A DNA stretch of 64,000 bases from Lentzea cavernae (GTDB lineage Bacteria; Actinomycetota; Actinomycetes; Mycobacteriales; Pseudonocardiaceae): positions 54,700 to 118,699 of the forward strand of contig NZ_BNAR01000023.1 of the NCBI RefSeq assembly GCF_014653695.1, in the 5' to 3' direction. A program made the translations under genes and the position numbers. Each line of letters starts with the position of its first letter. Position 1 is the first letter of the stretch. Under the pieces are notes generated by a model. It was not told the DNA's origin and did not search any database. It saw nothing but the letters and a program-made list of their open reading frames with translations. Shown here piece after piece: positions 16,242 to 24,808 of this stretch.

Positions 16242-17639
16242 TTACCGAGGGTCACCGGATTGCGCTGGGAAACGGTCCAGGTGTGCCCGGAGGTAGGACG
16301 CGTGGAGCGGCTCCATGCGTCGGATGATCTTGCCGGTGGGTGTGCGCGGAAGGGTGTCCATGACGTGGATGTGTTGGGGGAGTTTGAATTCCGCGAGTCT
16401 TTCCGTGCACCACTCGGACAAGGCCTCAGCGGTGAGCGTGTCACTCGGAGTTCCCACGTAGGCGCGAATTTCCGAGGAGCCGACGGCCACGGCCTCGGTT
16501 ACCTGCGGGTGTCCACGTAGGACTGTCTCGACCTCGGTCAGGTCGACCTTGTTGCCGCGCACCACGACCAGCGAGTCGGAGCGGCCGAGCAGGCGGAGTT
16601 CGCCGTCGGCTGTGAACTCGCCGCGGTCGCCCGTGCGGAACCAGCCGCCGGAGTAGCGCGAGGGGTCGTCCGGGGACAGGTAGGGCGTTTCCGGCAGGGC
16701 CACCTCCACCAAGCCGTCGCGCACACGGGCCGTGATGCCGGGCATCGGAGGGCCCACGGACGGGCGGACGGTGCCCTCGACCGTCATGGTCAAGGCGCCG
16801 GTCTCGGTGGTGCCGAAGCATTCGCCGACCGGAAAGCCGTACGCGGCAAGGAATCGGGAGGCCACGTCCTGTGGCATGAGCTCGCCGCCGGCGAACGCTC
16901 CGCGCAAGGTGCTCAGGGCAGAGCGGTCGGGGGAGGAGGCGAGGAGGTCGAAGTGGAACGGCAGGCCGGTGAGGAAGTCGACCTCGAAGGTCCGCGCGGC
17001 ATCAAGAACGTCCACAGCAGCCGGGCTGGCGGCGAACACGAGGTGGACGCCCGTGGCGAGCGAGTGCAGCAGGCCGCCGATCAGGCCGAAGCTGTGGGCG
17101 GGGGAGTTGAGGAGCAGCAGGCGTTCGCCGCGGCGGACCATGCCGGGGGAGGCCTCGAAGCGCGCCACCTCGTTGATCAGGGAGGACGTGGTGCGGCCGA
17201 TGACCTTCGAGCGGCCCGTCGAGCCGGAGCTGAACTGGACCATGCGGTGTGCGGTCGGCGCGGGGACGCCGTCGGCCGGTGAGGCCACGAGGCCGTAGCG
17301 CTCCTGGAAGCCCGGCGCGGTCTCGCCGATGGGGTGCACGAGGAACTCCGGGCGGGTCAGCGCGTGCAGGGCGTGGGCCTCGGACGGGCGCAGGCGGTGG
17401 TCGATCGAGATCACCTGTGCGCCGAGGCTCCACAGCGCGAGGACGGCTTCCAGGTGACTGAAGCTCGGGGGTACCTGGACGGCGACCGTGCTGCCTTCGC
17501 CGATGCCCACGGCGGCGAAGCGGAGAGCGTGTGCTGACACGTCGGCGCGGAGCAGGCCGTGGGTGACTGTGCTGCGGTGGCTGAAGACCGGCGTGGAGTC
17601 GCTGTGGCGGTGCAGGAGGTCCGTGATGAACGCGCGCAC
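16242..17639 (-). CDS. AMP-forming adenylating enzyme (acyl/aryl-CoA ligase family)
   Basis: A 465-residue class I adenylate-forming enzyme. The P-loop SSGSTGRSK is at residues 137-145, FGTTETG at 275-281, GWFRTGD at 332-338 and the catalytic lysine K437 in PRTPTGKIIR. These enzymes activate a carboxylic acid as the acyl-AMP and pass it to CoA or a carrier. It begins one base after the stop of the DHQ synthase-like gene, so it is co-transcribed with the aldolase and synthase. Its likely substrate is the aromatic amino acid made by those enzymes (inference). At 465 residues it is somewhat short for CoA ligases, closer to aryl-activating domains. GTG start. Confidence 0.85.
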   Translation of the reverse strand: MRAFITDLLHRHSDSTPVFSHRSTVTHGLLRADVSAHALRFAAVGIGEGSTVAVQVPPSFSHLEAVLALWSLGAQVISIDHRLRPSEAHALHALTRPEFLVHPIGETAPGFQERYGLVASPADGVPAPTAHRMVQFSSGSTGRSKVIGRTTSSLINEVARFEASPGMVRRGERLLLLNSPAHSFGLIGGLLHSLATGVHLVFAASPAAVDVLDAARTFEVDFLTGLPFHFDLLASSPDRSALSTLRGAFAGGELMPQDVASRFLAAYGFPVGECFGTTETGALTMTVEGTVRPSVGPPMPGITARVRDGLVEVALPETPYLSPDDPSRYSGGWFRTGDRGEFTADGELRLLGRSDSLVVVRGNKVDLTEVETVLRGHPQVTEAVAVGSSEIRAYVGTPSDTLTAEALSEWCTERLAEFKLPQHIHVMDTLPRTPTGKIIRRMEPLHASYLRAHLDRFPAQSGDPR

Positions 17640-17640
17640 G

Positions 17641-18714
17641 TCAGGACTCCTTGCAGAACTCGCCGATCGGCAGGCCCACGTGCCGTTGTTCGGAGGCGAT
17701 GTGCCCCAGGAGTTCGTCGCCGGGGCGGAGTTCGGTCACGTTCAGCACTTTGCCGCCGGGGCCCAGGACGCGGACGTGCCAGTCGTCCTGGACCATCAGG
17801 TCGACCACGACGCCTTCCGGTGAGCGGGCGGTGATCGTGAGCATCGGGCGGGACTCGAGCTTGGCGCGGCCGACGGTGAGCTCGCGGGTGCGGCCGTCGG
17901 CGTTGACGGCGAGGACCTTGCTGCCGGAGCGCAGTTCGGAGAGGTAGTTCGTGCGGTTCGCCGGGCCGAGGACGTACGAGTGCAGGGCGCCCGCGTTGAC
18001 GCGGAACGGGCGCGTCGGCATGTACGGCAACGGATGCGTCTCGCTGCAGCACAGGACGAAGCCCGAGGAGAACGAGCCGACCAGGATGCCCTCGTCCTCG
18101 GCGAAGTGCGAGGCGGTGTCGACGCAGACGCGGTCGCCGAGTCCGTTGTGGGTCAACGACTCCACGGTCAGGGTGGTCAAGGTCAGCGGTGGGGACTTCA
18201 CCTCCAGCAGCCGCGCCAGTTTGAACACGTCGGTCGCGTCGGCGGGGGCCATCAGCACGCCGTCGGAGCCGTGTTCCAGGCATTCCAGGACGATCGCGGC
18301 CTCGACCAGGTCGTCCACGACGGTGACCAGCTTGCCGGACGCCCCGTCGGCCGCCGCGATCACGATTTCGAGGGGGATCTTCGTCGGGTCGGTGAACCGC
18401 ACGACGGTGTGGTCGAGCCGTTCCGCCGCGGCGCAGGCCAGTTTGAGCGTGCGGTCGTCGCTGACCGTCACGAACGCCGAACGCGACGGCAGCCGGTCGA
18501 GCTGGTCCTGGTCGTCGACCGGCGCGATCACCAGGTGCGGGCTGTCGACCGGTTCGGGAACGAGCAGCACGCGGGTGATCGTCGGCGGCAGGTCGTCCAG
18601 CAGTGCGGGATCGTCCGCGACGACTCCGGCGACGCGGCTGTGCACGGCCGCGTCGACCACGGCGGTGCGGTGCGCTTCCGGGACGGTCCTGAGGTCGATC
18701 CAGGCGAACTTCAC
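17641..18714 (-). CDS. 3-dehydroquinate synthase II-like enzyme (GriH/AroB' type)
   Basis: A 357-residue homolog of archaeal-type DHQ synthase II. Recognisable segments are the N-terminal KFAWIDLRTV, DGVLMAPAD in the middle, and GSFSSGFVLCCSE followed by RPFRVNAGALHSYVL. In archaea this enzyme oxidatively deaminates and cyclises the aldolase product to 3-dehydroquinate. The actinobacterial homolog GriH makes 3-amino-4-hydroxybenzoate from the same type of product. The GTG at 18714 overlaps the aldolase stop (GTGA), so the two enzymes are coupled. Which product is formed cannot be told from the sequence alone; location beside an adenylating enzyme favours the aromatic acid. Confidence 0.85.
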   Translation of the reverse strand: MKFAWIDLRTVPEAHRTAVVDAAVHSRVAGVVADDPALLDDLPPTITRVLLVPEPVDSPHLVIAPVDDQDQLDRLPSRSAFVTVSDDRTLKLACAAAERLDHTVVRFTDPTKIPLEIVIAAADGASGKLVTVVDDLVEAAIVLECLEHGSDGVLMAPADATDVFKLARLLEVKSPPLTLTTLTVESLTHNGLGDRVCVDTASHFAEDEGILVGSFSSGFVLCCSETHPLPYMPTRPFRVNAGALHSYVLGPANRTNYLSELRSGSKVLAVNADGRTRELTVGRAKLESRPMLTITARSPEGVVVDLMVQDDWHVRVLGPGGKVLNVTELRPGDELLGHIASEQRHVGLPIGEFCKES

Positions 18715-19505
18715 CGGTTCTCCAAAGCTGTCAGGGCGTGGATGAGGCTTGCGTCGGTGGGTGCGTGCACGATCGACGCGAGTTCGGCGACCAGCTGCAA
18801 CGGCGCCGGGGACGTGAAGATCCGTCGTCCGACGGCGAGGCCCGCGCAGCCGGCGGCCATCGCGGTGCGGGCGTGACCGGCGATGCTGTTCGTGGAAGCG
18901 GGACCACCTGCCACGACAACGGGAACCGGGCAGCTCGCGACGACGTCCGCCATGCCCTCCGAGGAGTGCGCGAGGTTCGTCTTGACGATGTCCGCGCCCA
19001 GGTCGGCGGCGATGTTGACGACGTGCGCGAGCAGCGCGGGGTCGCGGGGATCGCCGACGCGCGGGCCACGTGCGTAGGCCATCACCACCAGCGGGAAGTT
19101 CCAGGCCTCGCACGCCGCCGCGACCGTGCCGAGGTCGGTGAGCTGGCGCGCCTCCGTGTCGGAGCCGATGTTGACGTGCACGCTCACCGCGTCGGCCCCG
19201 AGCCGCACCGCCTCGTCGACCTCGCCGACCAGCACCTTCGCGTTGGCGTCGGCCATGTGCGCCGTGCCCGCGCTGAGGTGCACGATCAACGCGCATCCGC
19301 CCAGCGCGGCGGGGTCGATGGTCCGCACCCGTCCTTTGTGGACGATGATGGCGTCCGCGCCGCCCAGTGCGACGGACCGGATGAGGTCCTGCCACCGGTC
19401 GCGCGGCACCACCGGGCCGTCCGAGACGCTGTGGTCCAACGGCACGAAGAGGTACCTGTCGTCCTGCGGACGGGAAAGGCGTCGCAGTCGCAACGCTTTC
19501 CTCAT
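18711..19505 (-). CDS. 2-amino-3,7-dideoxy-heptulosonate synthase-like aldolase (GriI/AroA' type)
   Basis: A 264-residue class I aldolase of the DhnA/ADH synthase family. D24 (in VPLDHSVSDGP), Y144 (in MAYARGP) and the Schiff-base lysine K175 (in ADIVKTNLAHS) line up with the catalytic Asp-Tyr-Lys trio known from the methanogen enzyme. The family joins aspartate semialdehyde to a triose or deoxyhexulose phosphate, the first step to 3-amino-4-hydroxybenzoate or to aminoshikimate-like products. The ATG at 19505 begins the conserved region; a GTG three codons earlier is an alternative. It is the first gene of a three-gene operon, divergent from a LysR gene with a palindrome between them. Confidence 0.88.
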   Translation of the reverse strand: MRKALRLRRLSRPQDDRYLFVPLDHSVSDGPVVPRDRWQDLIRSVALGGADAIIVHKGRVRTIDPAALGGCALIVHLSAGTAHMADANAKVLVGEVDEAVRLGADAVSVHVNIGSDTEARQLTDLGTVAAACEAWNFPLVVMAYARGPRVGDPRDPALLAHVVNIAADLGADIVKTNLAHSSEGMADVVASCPVPVVVAGGPASTNSIAGHARTAMAAGCAGLAVGRRIFTSPAPLQLVAELASIVHAPTDASLIHALTALENR

Positions 19506-19583
19506 GGCGCTCACACCCCTGCTGTCGTTTGGCAATGAACAGAAGGGTGCGGCAGGCCGTGCTCGCAGCGGCAGGTGCGAGGT

Positions 19584-19607
19584 GCCGATAATTCCCGGGT
19601 TATCGGC
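19584..19607. promoter_or_regulatory. Palindromic operator between the LysR gene and the aldolase operon
   Basis: Perfect 8-bp arms gccgataa (19584-19591) and ttatcggc (19600-19607) are separated by ttcccggg. It sits 79 bp upstream of the aldolase and 98 bp upstream of LysR, typical for the primary site of a LysR protein controlling both directions. A partial repeat (ggccgatttt) occurs at about 19662-19671. Confidence 0.6.
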
Positions 19608-19704
19608 CGGACAGAGCAACCGCGCTTGCACCGGCGACGGAGCGTGATCTGGTGACACCCACGTGGCCGATTTTGTGGCTCGGTAACTGCTTTAGGCTTC
19701 CTCA

Positions 19705-20619
19705 GTGCGAATGGAGCTGAGACATCTGCACGTGGTGCTGACCGTGGCGCGTGCGGGCAGCATCAGCCGCGCCGCCACGCAGATGAAGATCGCGCAGGCC
19801 GGGCTGACCACCCAGGTGCGGCGGATCGAGGCGAGTCTCGGCGGCCCCTTGTTCCTGCGCGGCAACGACGGTGTCGAGCTGACCGAACTGGGCCGGCACG
19901 TCGTGTTGCAAGCACAGGACCTGGTCGAACGGTTCGACGACCTGCTCGTCACCTCGCGCAAGCTGGCCGTGCGCGGCGACGCGGGGATCCGGCTGGGCGC
20001 GACGGCGGGCCTGCCGGCCGCGTTGCTCGTCGGGGTGGTCAGGGAGGTGCTGCCCGCCCTGTCGCAGACCACGCACGTCGAACGCGATGGCGAGGCCGTG
20101 CTGGAAATGATCCGCACGGGTGACCTCGACCTGGCTCTGGTGGTGGAGTTCCCGCGCAGCCCGCTGAGGATCCCGGACGCGGTCGGTCTCCGGGGCCTCG
20201 TCACGGAACGCATGCTGATCGGCGTTCCGCTGGGGCACCGGTTGTCCGGGCGCAGCGAGGTGCTGCTGTCCGAGCTCGCCGGTGAGGAGTGGGTCGTGCC
20301 GGACGAGAACCACGGTGGGCGGCTCAACCTCGAACTCGCCTGCGAGGCCGTCGGGTTCACACCTCGGTGCGCGCACTTCGGCGTCGACCCGTTCGTCGCG
20401 GCCGACCTGGTGCGGTCGACCGGTGCCGTGGCGGGGTTCTTCCCCGGTCACGACCTCCCGGGCGTGCTGCTCAAACCGATCATCGGCAACCCGCTGCACC
20501 GGCGGATCTCGCTGGTGTGGAACACCGGCGCCGCCGAGCACGTGGACGACGTGCACGCCGGCCTGTTGCGCGCCTACCACGAGCGCACGTCGCATCCGGG
20601 ACGGTTGCTGGCGTCATGA
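19705..20619 (+). CDS. LysR-family transcriptional regulator, divergent from the GriI/GriH-like operon
   Basis: A 304-residue LysR protein. The N-terminal helix-turn-helix (residues about 5-62, with GSISRAATQMKIAQAGLTTQVRR) is followed by the effector-binding domain. The divergent layout and the palindrome in the shared promoter suggest that it controls the aldolase-synthase-ligase operon. The GTG at 19705 is used; an ATG two codons downstream is also possible. The effector is unknown, perhaps the operon's aromatic product. Its 3' end overlaps the 3' end of the small Q-rich protein gene by six bases. Confidence 0.92.
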   Translation: MRMELRHLHVVLTVARAGSISRAATQMKIAQAGLTTQVRRIEASLGGPLFLRGNDGVELTELGRHVVLQAQDLVERFDDLLVTSRKLAVRGDAGIRLGATAGLPAALLVGVVREVLPALSQTTHVERDGEAVLEMIRTGDLDLALVVEFPRSPLRIPDAVGLRGLVTERMLIGVPLGHRLSGRSEVLLSELAGEEWVVPDENHGGRLNLELACEAVGFTPRCAHFGVDPFVAADLVRSTGAVAGFFPGHDLPGVLLKPIIGNPLHRRISLVWNTGAAEHVDDVHAGLLRAYHERTSHPGRLLAS

Positions 20620-20886
20620 CGGCGGGGGCGGGGGCTGCTGCGGCTGCTGGTACTGCTGTTGCTGGTACTGCTGCTGTGCGTAGTACTGCTGCTGCGCCCA
20701 CTGCTGGTACTGCTGCTGTTGTTGTTGCTGGGCCCAGTACTGCTGCTGCTCCCGCAGGCGCTTGTGCTTCTGGCTGTTCTTGACGGCCGCGATGATCACC
20801 GCGACGATCACCGCCGGAATGATCAGGTAGCCGACGAACCTGCCGAGCAGGTAGGCGACGTTGGGCTCAGCCGCGAGAACATGCAT
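20614..20886 (-). CDS. Small membrane protein with a Gln/Tyr-rich repetitive tail
   Basis: A 90-residue protein. Residues about 10-35 form a single hydrophobic helix (LIIPAVIVAVIIAAV), followed by a basic stretch (KNSQKHKRLREQ). A low-complexity tail made almost entirely of Q, Y, W and A in QQQYQQ-like repeats comes next, ending in PPPPPS. The tail is encoded by CAG-type repeats, which are prone to slippage. The hydrophobic helix plus basic start fits a membrane-anchored cytoplasmic tail that may self-associate. No function is known. The ATG at 20886 has GAAGGTG about eight bases upstream. It converges on and slightly overlaps the LysR gene. Confidence 0.65.
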   Translation of the reverse strand: MHVLAAEPNVAYLLGRFVGYLIIPAVIVAVIIAAVKNSQKHKRLREQQQYWAQQQQQQQYQQWAQQQYYAQQQYQQQQYQQPQQPPPPPS

Positions 20887-20906
20887 CACGAATGCACCTT
20901 CGCACA

Positions 20907-21827
20907 TCACGAGGCCGGGCGCGGGGCTTCTGGTCCGAGCACGTCCACCGCAGCCAGCCAGGCCGCTCCCGCCGCCCCCTCCGTCGCCATGATCACCTGA
21001 GCGGTGCCGCGGGTGAGCAGCTCCTGCTTCAGATGCGTGCCCACGGGCGTCTTGATCAGACTGCCCACCAACACGATCGGGGACGTGTCGGAAGGCTCGC
21101 GGACGGCGGTCGCGGTGTCGGCCAGCAGCCGGGCGGCGGAGGTCACGATGGCCAACGCGTCGGGGTCGCCGTGGTGGTACGCCGAACTGACCAGGGGCGC
21201 GAAGCGGGCCAGCGCGATCGGAGGCGCCGCGTTGACGGCGTTGATCAGCTGGCCGCGCCCGCGCACGCCCGCGGCCGTCAGCACGGCGGTGGCCAGGCCT
21301 TCCAGGGGCGCGTCGAGGTCGAGCAGCCGCAGGGTCGCGCGGACGGCCTCGCGGCCCAGCCAGAACGCCGAGCCGTCGTCGCCGATCAGCCAGCCGTAGC
21401 CGCCTGCCTGGGCGACCATGCGGTGGCCGGCGATGCGGCCCGCGATGGAACCGGTGCCCGCCACCAGGACCGTGCCGTCGGGGGAGGAGGTGCCGGTGGC
21501 GAAGGCCGCCTCGCTGTCGGTGATCACGCGCATCGGGCAGTGCAGGCCCGCGCGTTCCCAGGCCTCCTGGAACAGCGCCGCGATGGAGGGGTCCGCGAGT
21601 TTGGTGGCCCCGGCCATGCCGAGGACGCCGGAGCGGACCTTGCGGGAGTCGAGGCCGTCGAGAGCTTCCGCGAGGGCCTCGCCGATGTGGGCGGCGGCGA
21701 CCGAGGGCGGGTGCGAGTTCGGGTTCGCGCCGCCCGCCAGGCCCTGGCCCAGGCGGGCGCCGTCGAGATCGAGCACCAAGGCCCTGGTTGACGTGCCGCC
21801 AGCGTCGAGTCCCACGACCAGATCCAT
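20907..21827 (-). CDS. BadF/BadG-type N-acetylglucosamine kinase
   Basis: A 306-residue ASKHA kinase with the phosphate-1 motif GLDAGGTSTRAL at the N terminus, ITDSEAAFATG, an adenosine-binding AGTGSIAGR and GGYGWLIGDDGSAFW, a pattern typical of GlcNAc kinases. It would convert cytoplasmic GlcNAc to GlcNAc-6-phosphate, the substrate of the NagA encoded at 38 kb. It is the second BadF kinase in the window and is clearly different from the one at 4-5 kb. It lies 20 bp downstream of the Q-rich gene's start on the same strand and appears to have its own promoter. No DasR site was seen upstream. Confidence 0.85.
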   Translation of the reverse strand: MDLVVGLDAGGTSTRALVLDLDGARLGQGLAGGANPNSHPPSVAAAHIGEALAEALDGLDSRKVRSGVLGMAGATKLADPSIAALFQEAWERAGLHCPMRVITDSEAAFATGTSSPDGTVLVAGTGSIAGRIAGHRMVAQAGGYGWLIGDDGSAFWLGREAVRATLRLLDLDAPLEGLATAVLTAAGVRGRGQLINAVNAAPPIALARFAPLVSSAYHHGDPDALAIVTSAARLLADTATAVREPSDTSPIVLVGSLIKTPVGTHLKQELLTRGTAQVIMATEGAAGAAWLAAVDVLGPEAPRPAS

Positions 21828-21878
21828 AACGACCGAGTATGCCGAGAGACTGCCTGCTGAGGCACGCCCAACCGGGTG

Positions 21879-24695
21879 TCACCTCACGAAAGCGCGGTTA
21901 CCGCTTGCGTTGTGGTGGAAGAACACCAAGGATCCGGCCGGGATCGGGTCGCCTGGACGTACCACTGTGGACAGTGACGGGACGATCAGGCCGTAGTCGA
22001 ACGTGGCGGCGGGGGCGACATCGACCAGTTCGTCCGGATCGGCGGGTGCGGTGTAGACGCTCTGCACGCCGGCGGTGTAGGTGACCGGGCCGGACGGCAG
22101 AGCGGATCGTGCCACCGGGAGGACCACCACGTCGCTGTCGAACAGGTTCGTGTCGACGGTGCCGTCGTGGCCGTTCAGCGGTTGTTCGTCCACGACCTCG
22201 TCCGTGCCGGCGATCTTGGTGCGGGCCAGCCAGACGTCGGCGGTGATGTCGCCGTCGGGGTTGGTCTGCTTCGTGGCCGTGGTCACGAAGTTCTTGCCGC
22301 CCACGGAGAACCGCACCTCGGGCTGGGTGTTGCCGCCGAGGTTCGCCCAGGTGTCCCAGGTCGCGACGCCGAACGCCAGCAGGTCCGTGGTCGCGGTCGC
22401 GCCGACGTAGCGGAGGTCGCCGCCTCGGGCGGTGCGGTTCACGGCGCAGTCGTCCTGCGCCTCGGGGCCGCACGGGGGCAGGCGGTCGGAGCGCGCGCCG
22501 AGTTGCAGCGCGGTCATGCGTGCCTGGTAGCCGGGCTGGTCGAGGCCGCGGCCCGCGACACGGCCCCCGGCCGCGGTCAGGCGCGACACCGGCTTCGGGG
22601 CCGCGTAGACGGGCACCTGCAGGGTGCGGTCGCCGGTGAACCTCACCAGGCCGGACGCCTCGGCCAGGAACTGGCGGCCCTCGTCCAGCGACACCGTGGG
22701 GTCGGGGGTCTTGCGCAACGCCGACGGGTTCGAGATCCGGAGCAGCACGGGCACCGACGCCGAGCCACCGGGCCTCAGCACGACGTACGGCACGGCGACC
22801 TGGAAGGAGACGCCGGGCACGGTGGTGATCGGCTCGTAGCGCGCGTGCAGCGAGACGGTCCGCGAACCCTTGTTGACCAGTCGCAGGACCCGGCTGGTCA
22901 GCACCGGGCCGGAGGCCTCGACCGTGCCGAACGACGCGTCGCCCAGCGCCAGCACGTCCGACGACAGCGCGGCGAGCCCGTCCACCCGCCCCGAGCCGAC
23001 GCGCATCGGGGCCTCGCGCACGCCGTCCGAGGAGCGGATGACGCCGGACGCGGTGTTCACCAGCGCGGCCTTGATCTCCGCGACCGTCCACTCGGGATGC
23101 ACCTCGCGCAGCAGTGCCGCGATCCCGGCGACGTGCGGCGACGCCATCGACGTGCCGCCCAGGGACACGCCGTCGGAGGCGGTGCCGGACGCGGCGGAGA
23201 AGATCGTGTCGCCCGGTGCGGCCACCGCGATCGAGGACCGGGAGCGCGAGGACGACGGCGTGATCGTGTCCTCGATCGACGGTTCCACGGACGGCACCGC
23301 GACCTTCAACGACGAGGTCAGGCGCACCGTCAGCGTGCCCGCCTCCAGTGCGGGGCGCAGCTCGCGGGACGCCGCCGCCGTCAGCTGGAACGCGGGGACG
23401 TGCGCGTTGCCGGCGATCCCGGCCGCGAACACCGGCAACGACGTCGGCAGCAGCACGCCGGCCGCCCCGGCCTTCCAGGCGTTGTCCGTGCGGGCACCCG
23501 AACCGCAGGCGCGGGTGGCGTCGCTGTCGTCCCACTCCAACCAGACGATCTTCCCGTCCAGCTTCTCCGCGATCGGCTTGCAGCCGTCCACATCGGACGA
23601 GAGCCGCACGACGGGCAGGGTGAGGTCGAAGGCGTCCTTGAAGTTCTGGCTGTACTGGCCGGCCAGCTTCTTCCCGGCGACCTCCAGGCCGTCCAGCATC
23701 GAGAACGAGTCGCGGCTGTTCGCCACGGAGATCGCCTCGGGGGTGTTGGCGGGGGAGCCGGACACGTCGTAGAAGTCACCGCCGTTGCCGGCCGCCGCGA
23801 CCACGACCACGCCGTGCTCGACGAGCTTGCGCACGAACAACGCGTCGGGGTCGTCCGGAGCGCCGAAGTCGCTGCCCAGCGACAGGTTCACCACGTCGAG
23901 CTTGTCGGAGAAGTCGCCGTCGCCGTCGGGGTCGAGCGCCCAGTCCAGCGCCTTCGCGGTCAGGTTCGTGCCGCCCTTGCAGCCGAACACCTTCAGCGCG
24001 TACAGCGAGGCGAGGGGCGCGGTGCCCGGTCCGATCTTCATCGCGTCGAGGTCGACGGACGAGTACGAACCGCGGTAGGTCGTGCCGTCGGCGTTGACCC
24101 CGTAGCCTGCCGCGGTCCCGGCGACGTGCGTGCCGTGGCCGTCGCAGTCCAGCGGGTCGCCGTCCGGCTGCGGGATCGACGAGGACGTGCCGGTGTAGGC
24201 GTCGCCCGCGAAGTCGTGGCCGCCGACGACCTTGGCGCCGGGGAACGCGCCGCCGCCGAAGTCCGCGTGCCGGTAGTCGATGCCGGTGTCGATCACGCCG
24301 ACCCGCACGCCCTCGCCGAACCGCCCGAGCGACTTCCACACCTCGGACGTCCTGGTGAGCCGGACGGCGTGCGCGTTCGTGACCTCCTTGGGGACCATCC
24401 GGTGCACGGCCCGCACCTCGGGCATGCGAGCCAGGGCCGGCAGGCGGGACCTGTCCGCCGACAGCACCACGCCGGGCACCGCGTTGCTCGTCCTGGCGAC
24501 TTCCCGGCCGCCTGACCGGGAGACGACCCGGGACACGTGTTCCGATGTCCGATCGCGCGCTGAACGCGCCTGCGCGGAAGTGCCCGAATCGACCGCCGCG
24601 GCCGAGGTCAGCTCCACGAAAACGGTTGCAGTCTCCGCTGGTCCGACCGGCGCGAGCAGTGCGCCCACCAGGACGGACGCGGTCACCAAGTGCAT
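21879..24695 (-). CDS. Secreted subtilisin-family (S8) protease with PA-domain insertion
   Basis: A 938-residue protein with a signal peptide (residues 1 to about 22), an I9-type propeptide (about 25-105) and a subtilase domain. The catalytic triad is visible as D136 (VIDTGID), H187 (DGHGTH) and S516 (GGTSMASPH); the oxyanion residue is N304. A protease-associated domain interrupts the catalytic domain at about 340-470. After 570 there are Fn3-like beta-rich segments and a C-terminal domain with a CGPEAQDDC loop. It should act extracellularly as a broad endopeptidase. The ATG at 24695 is chosen over the TTG two codons upstream because AGGAGG lies eight bases before it. Confidence 0.93.
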   Translation of the reverse strand: MHLVTASVLVGALLAPVGPAETATVFVELTSAAAVDSGTSAQARSARDRTSEHVSRVVSRSGGREVARTSNAVPGVVLSADRSRLPALARMPEVRAVHRMVPKEVTNAHAVRLTRTSEVWKSLGRFGEGVRVGVIDTGIDYRHADFGGGAFPGAKVVGGHDFAGDAYTGTSSSIPQPDGDPLDCDGHGTHVAGTAAGYGVNADGTTYRGSYSSVDLDAMKIGPGTAPLASLYALKVFGCKGGTNLTAKALDWALDPDGDGDFSDKLDVVNLSLGSDFGAPDDPDALFVRKLVEHGVVVVAAAGNGGDFYDVSGSPANTPEAISVANSRDSFSMLDGLEVAGKKLAGQYSQNFKDAFDLTLPVVRLSSDVDGCKPIAEKLDGKIVWLEWDDSDATRACGSGARTDNAWKAGAAGVLLPTSLPVFAAGIAGNAHVPAFQLTAAASRELRPALEAGTLTVRLTSSLKVAVPSVEPSIEDTITPSSSRSRSSIAVAAPGDTIFSAASGTASDGVSLGGTSMASPHVAGIAALLREVHPEWTVAEIKAALVNTASGVIRSSDGVREAPMRVGSGRVDGLAALSSDVLALGDASFGTVEASGPVLTSRVLRLVNKGSRTVSLHARYEPITTVPGVSFQVAVPYVVLRPGGSASVPVLLRISNPSALRKTPDPTVSLDEGRQFLAEASGLVRFTGDRTLQVPVYAAPKPVSRLTAAGGRVAGRGLDQPGYQARMTALQLGARSDRLPPCGPEAQDDCAVNRTARGGDLRYVGATATTDLLAFGVATWDTWANLGGNTQPEVRFSVGGKNFVTTATKQTNPDGDITADVWLARTKIAGTDEVVDEQPLNGHDGTVDTNLFDSDVVVLPVARSALPSGPVTYTAGVQSVYTAPADPDELVDVAPAATFDYGLIVPSLSTVVRPGDPIPAGSLVFFHHNASGNRAFVR

Positions 24696-24762
24696 GTCCA
24701 ACTCCTCCTATTCATCGGACGACTTCACGCCAAGCCCTAGACGCAGACGGCCTCGCGGGGCT

Positions 24763-24777
24763 ATACATCCGATGTAT
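24763..24777. promoter_or_regulatory. Operator palindrome ATACATCCGATGTAT before the fucose operon
   Basis: Perfect 6-bp arms atacat/atgtat flank ccg, 31 bp upstream of the first gene of the operon. The related sequence agacatccgaggtct (complement of 37851-37865) lies before the GntR/FCD gene, agreeing at 11 of 15 positions. A FadR-type GntR protein is a likely ligand (inference). Confidence 0.55.
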
Positions 24778-24808
24778 TTCGTAGGGTGTGAGCAGAGGAG
24801 GAACGGCC

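Noticed and set aside
20638..20750. Repeats resembling a CRISPR or microsatellite array
   Set aside because: They are irregular CAG/CTG-type codons inside a protein frame, with no spacer structure.
22167..24515. 782-codon open frame antisense to the subtilisin gene
   Set aside because: Composition is that of a reverse-strand shadow; the subtilisin on the other strand has signal peptide, triad and PA domain.
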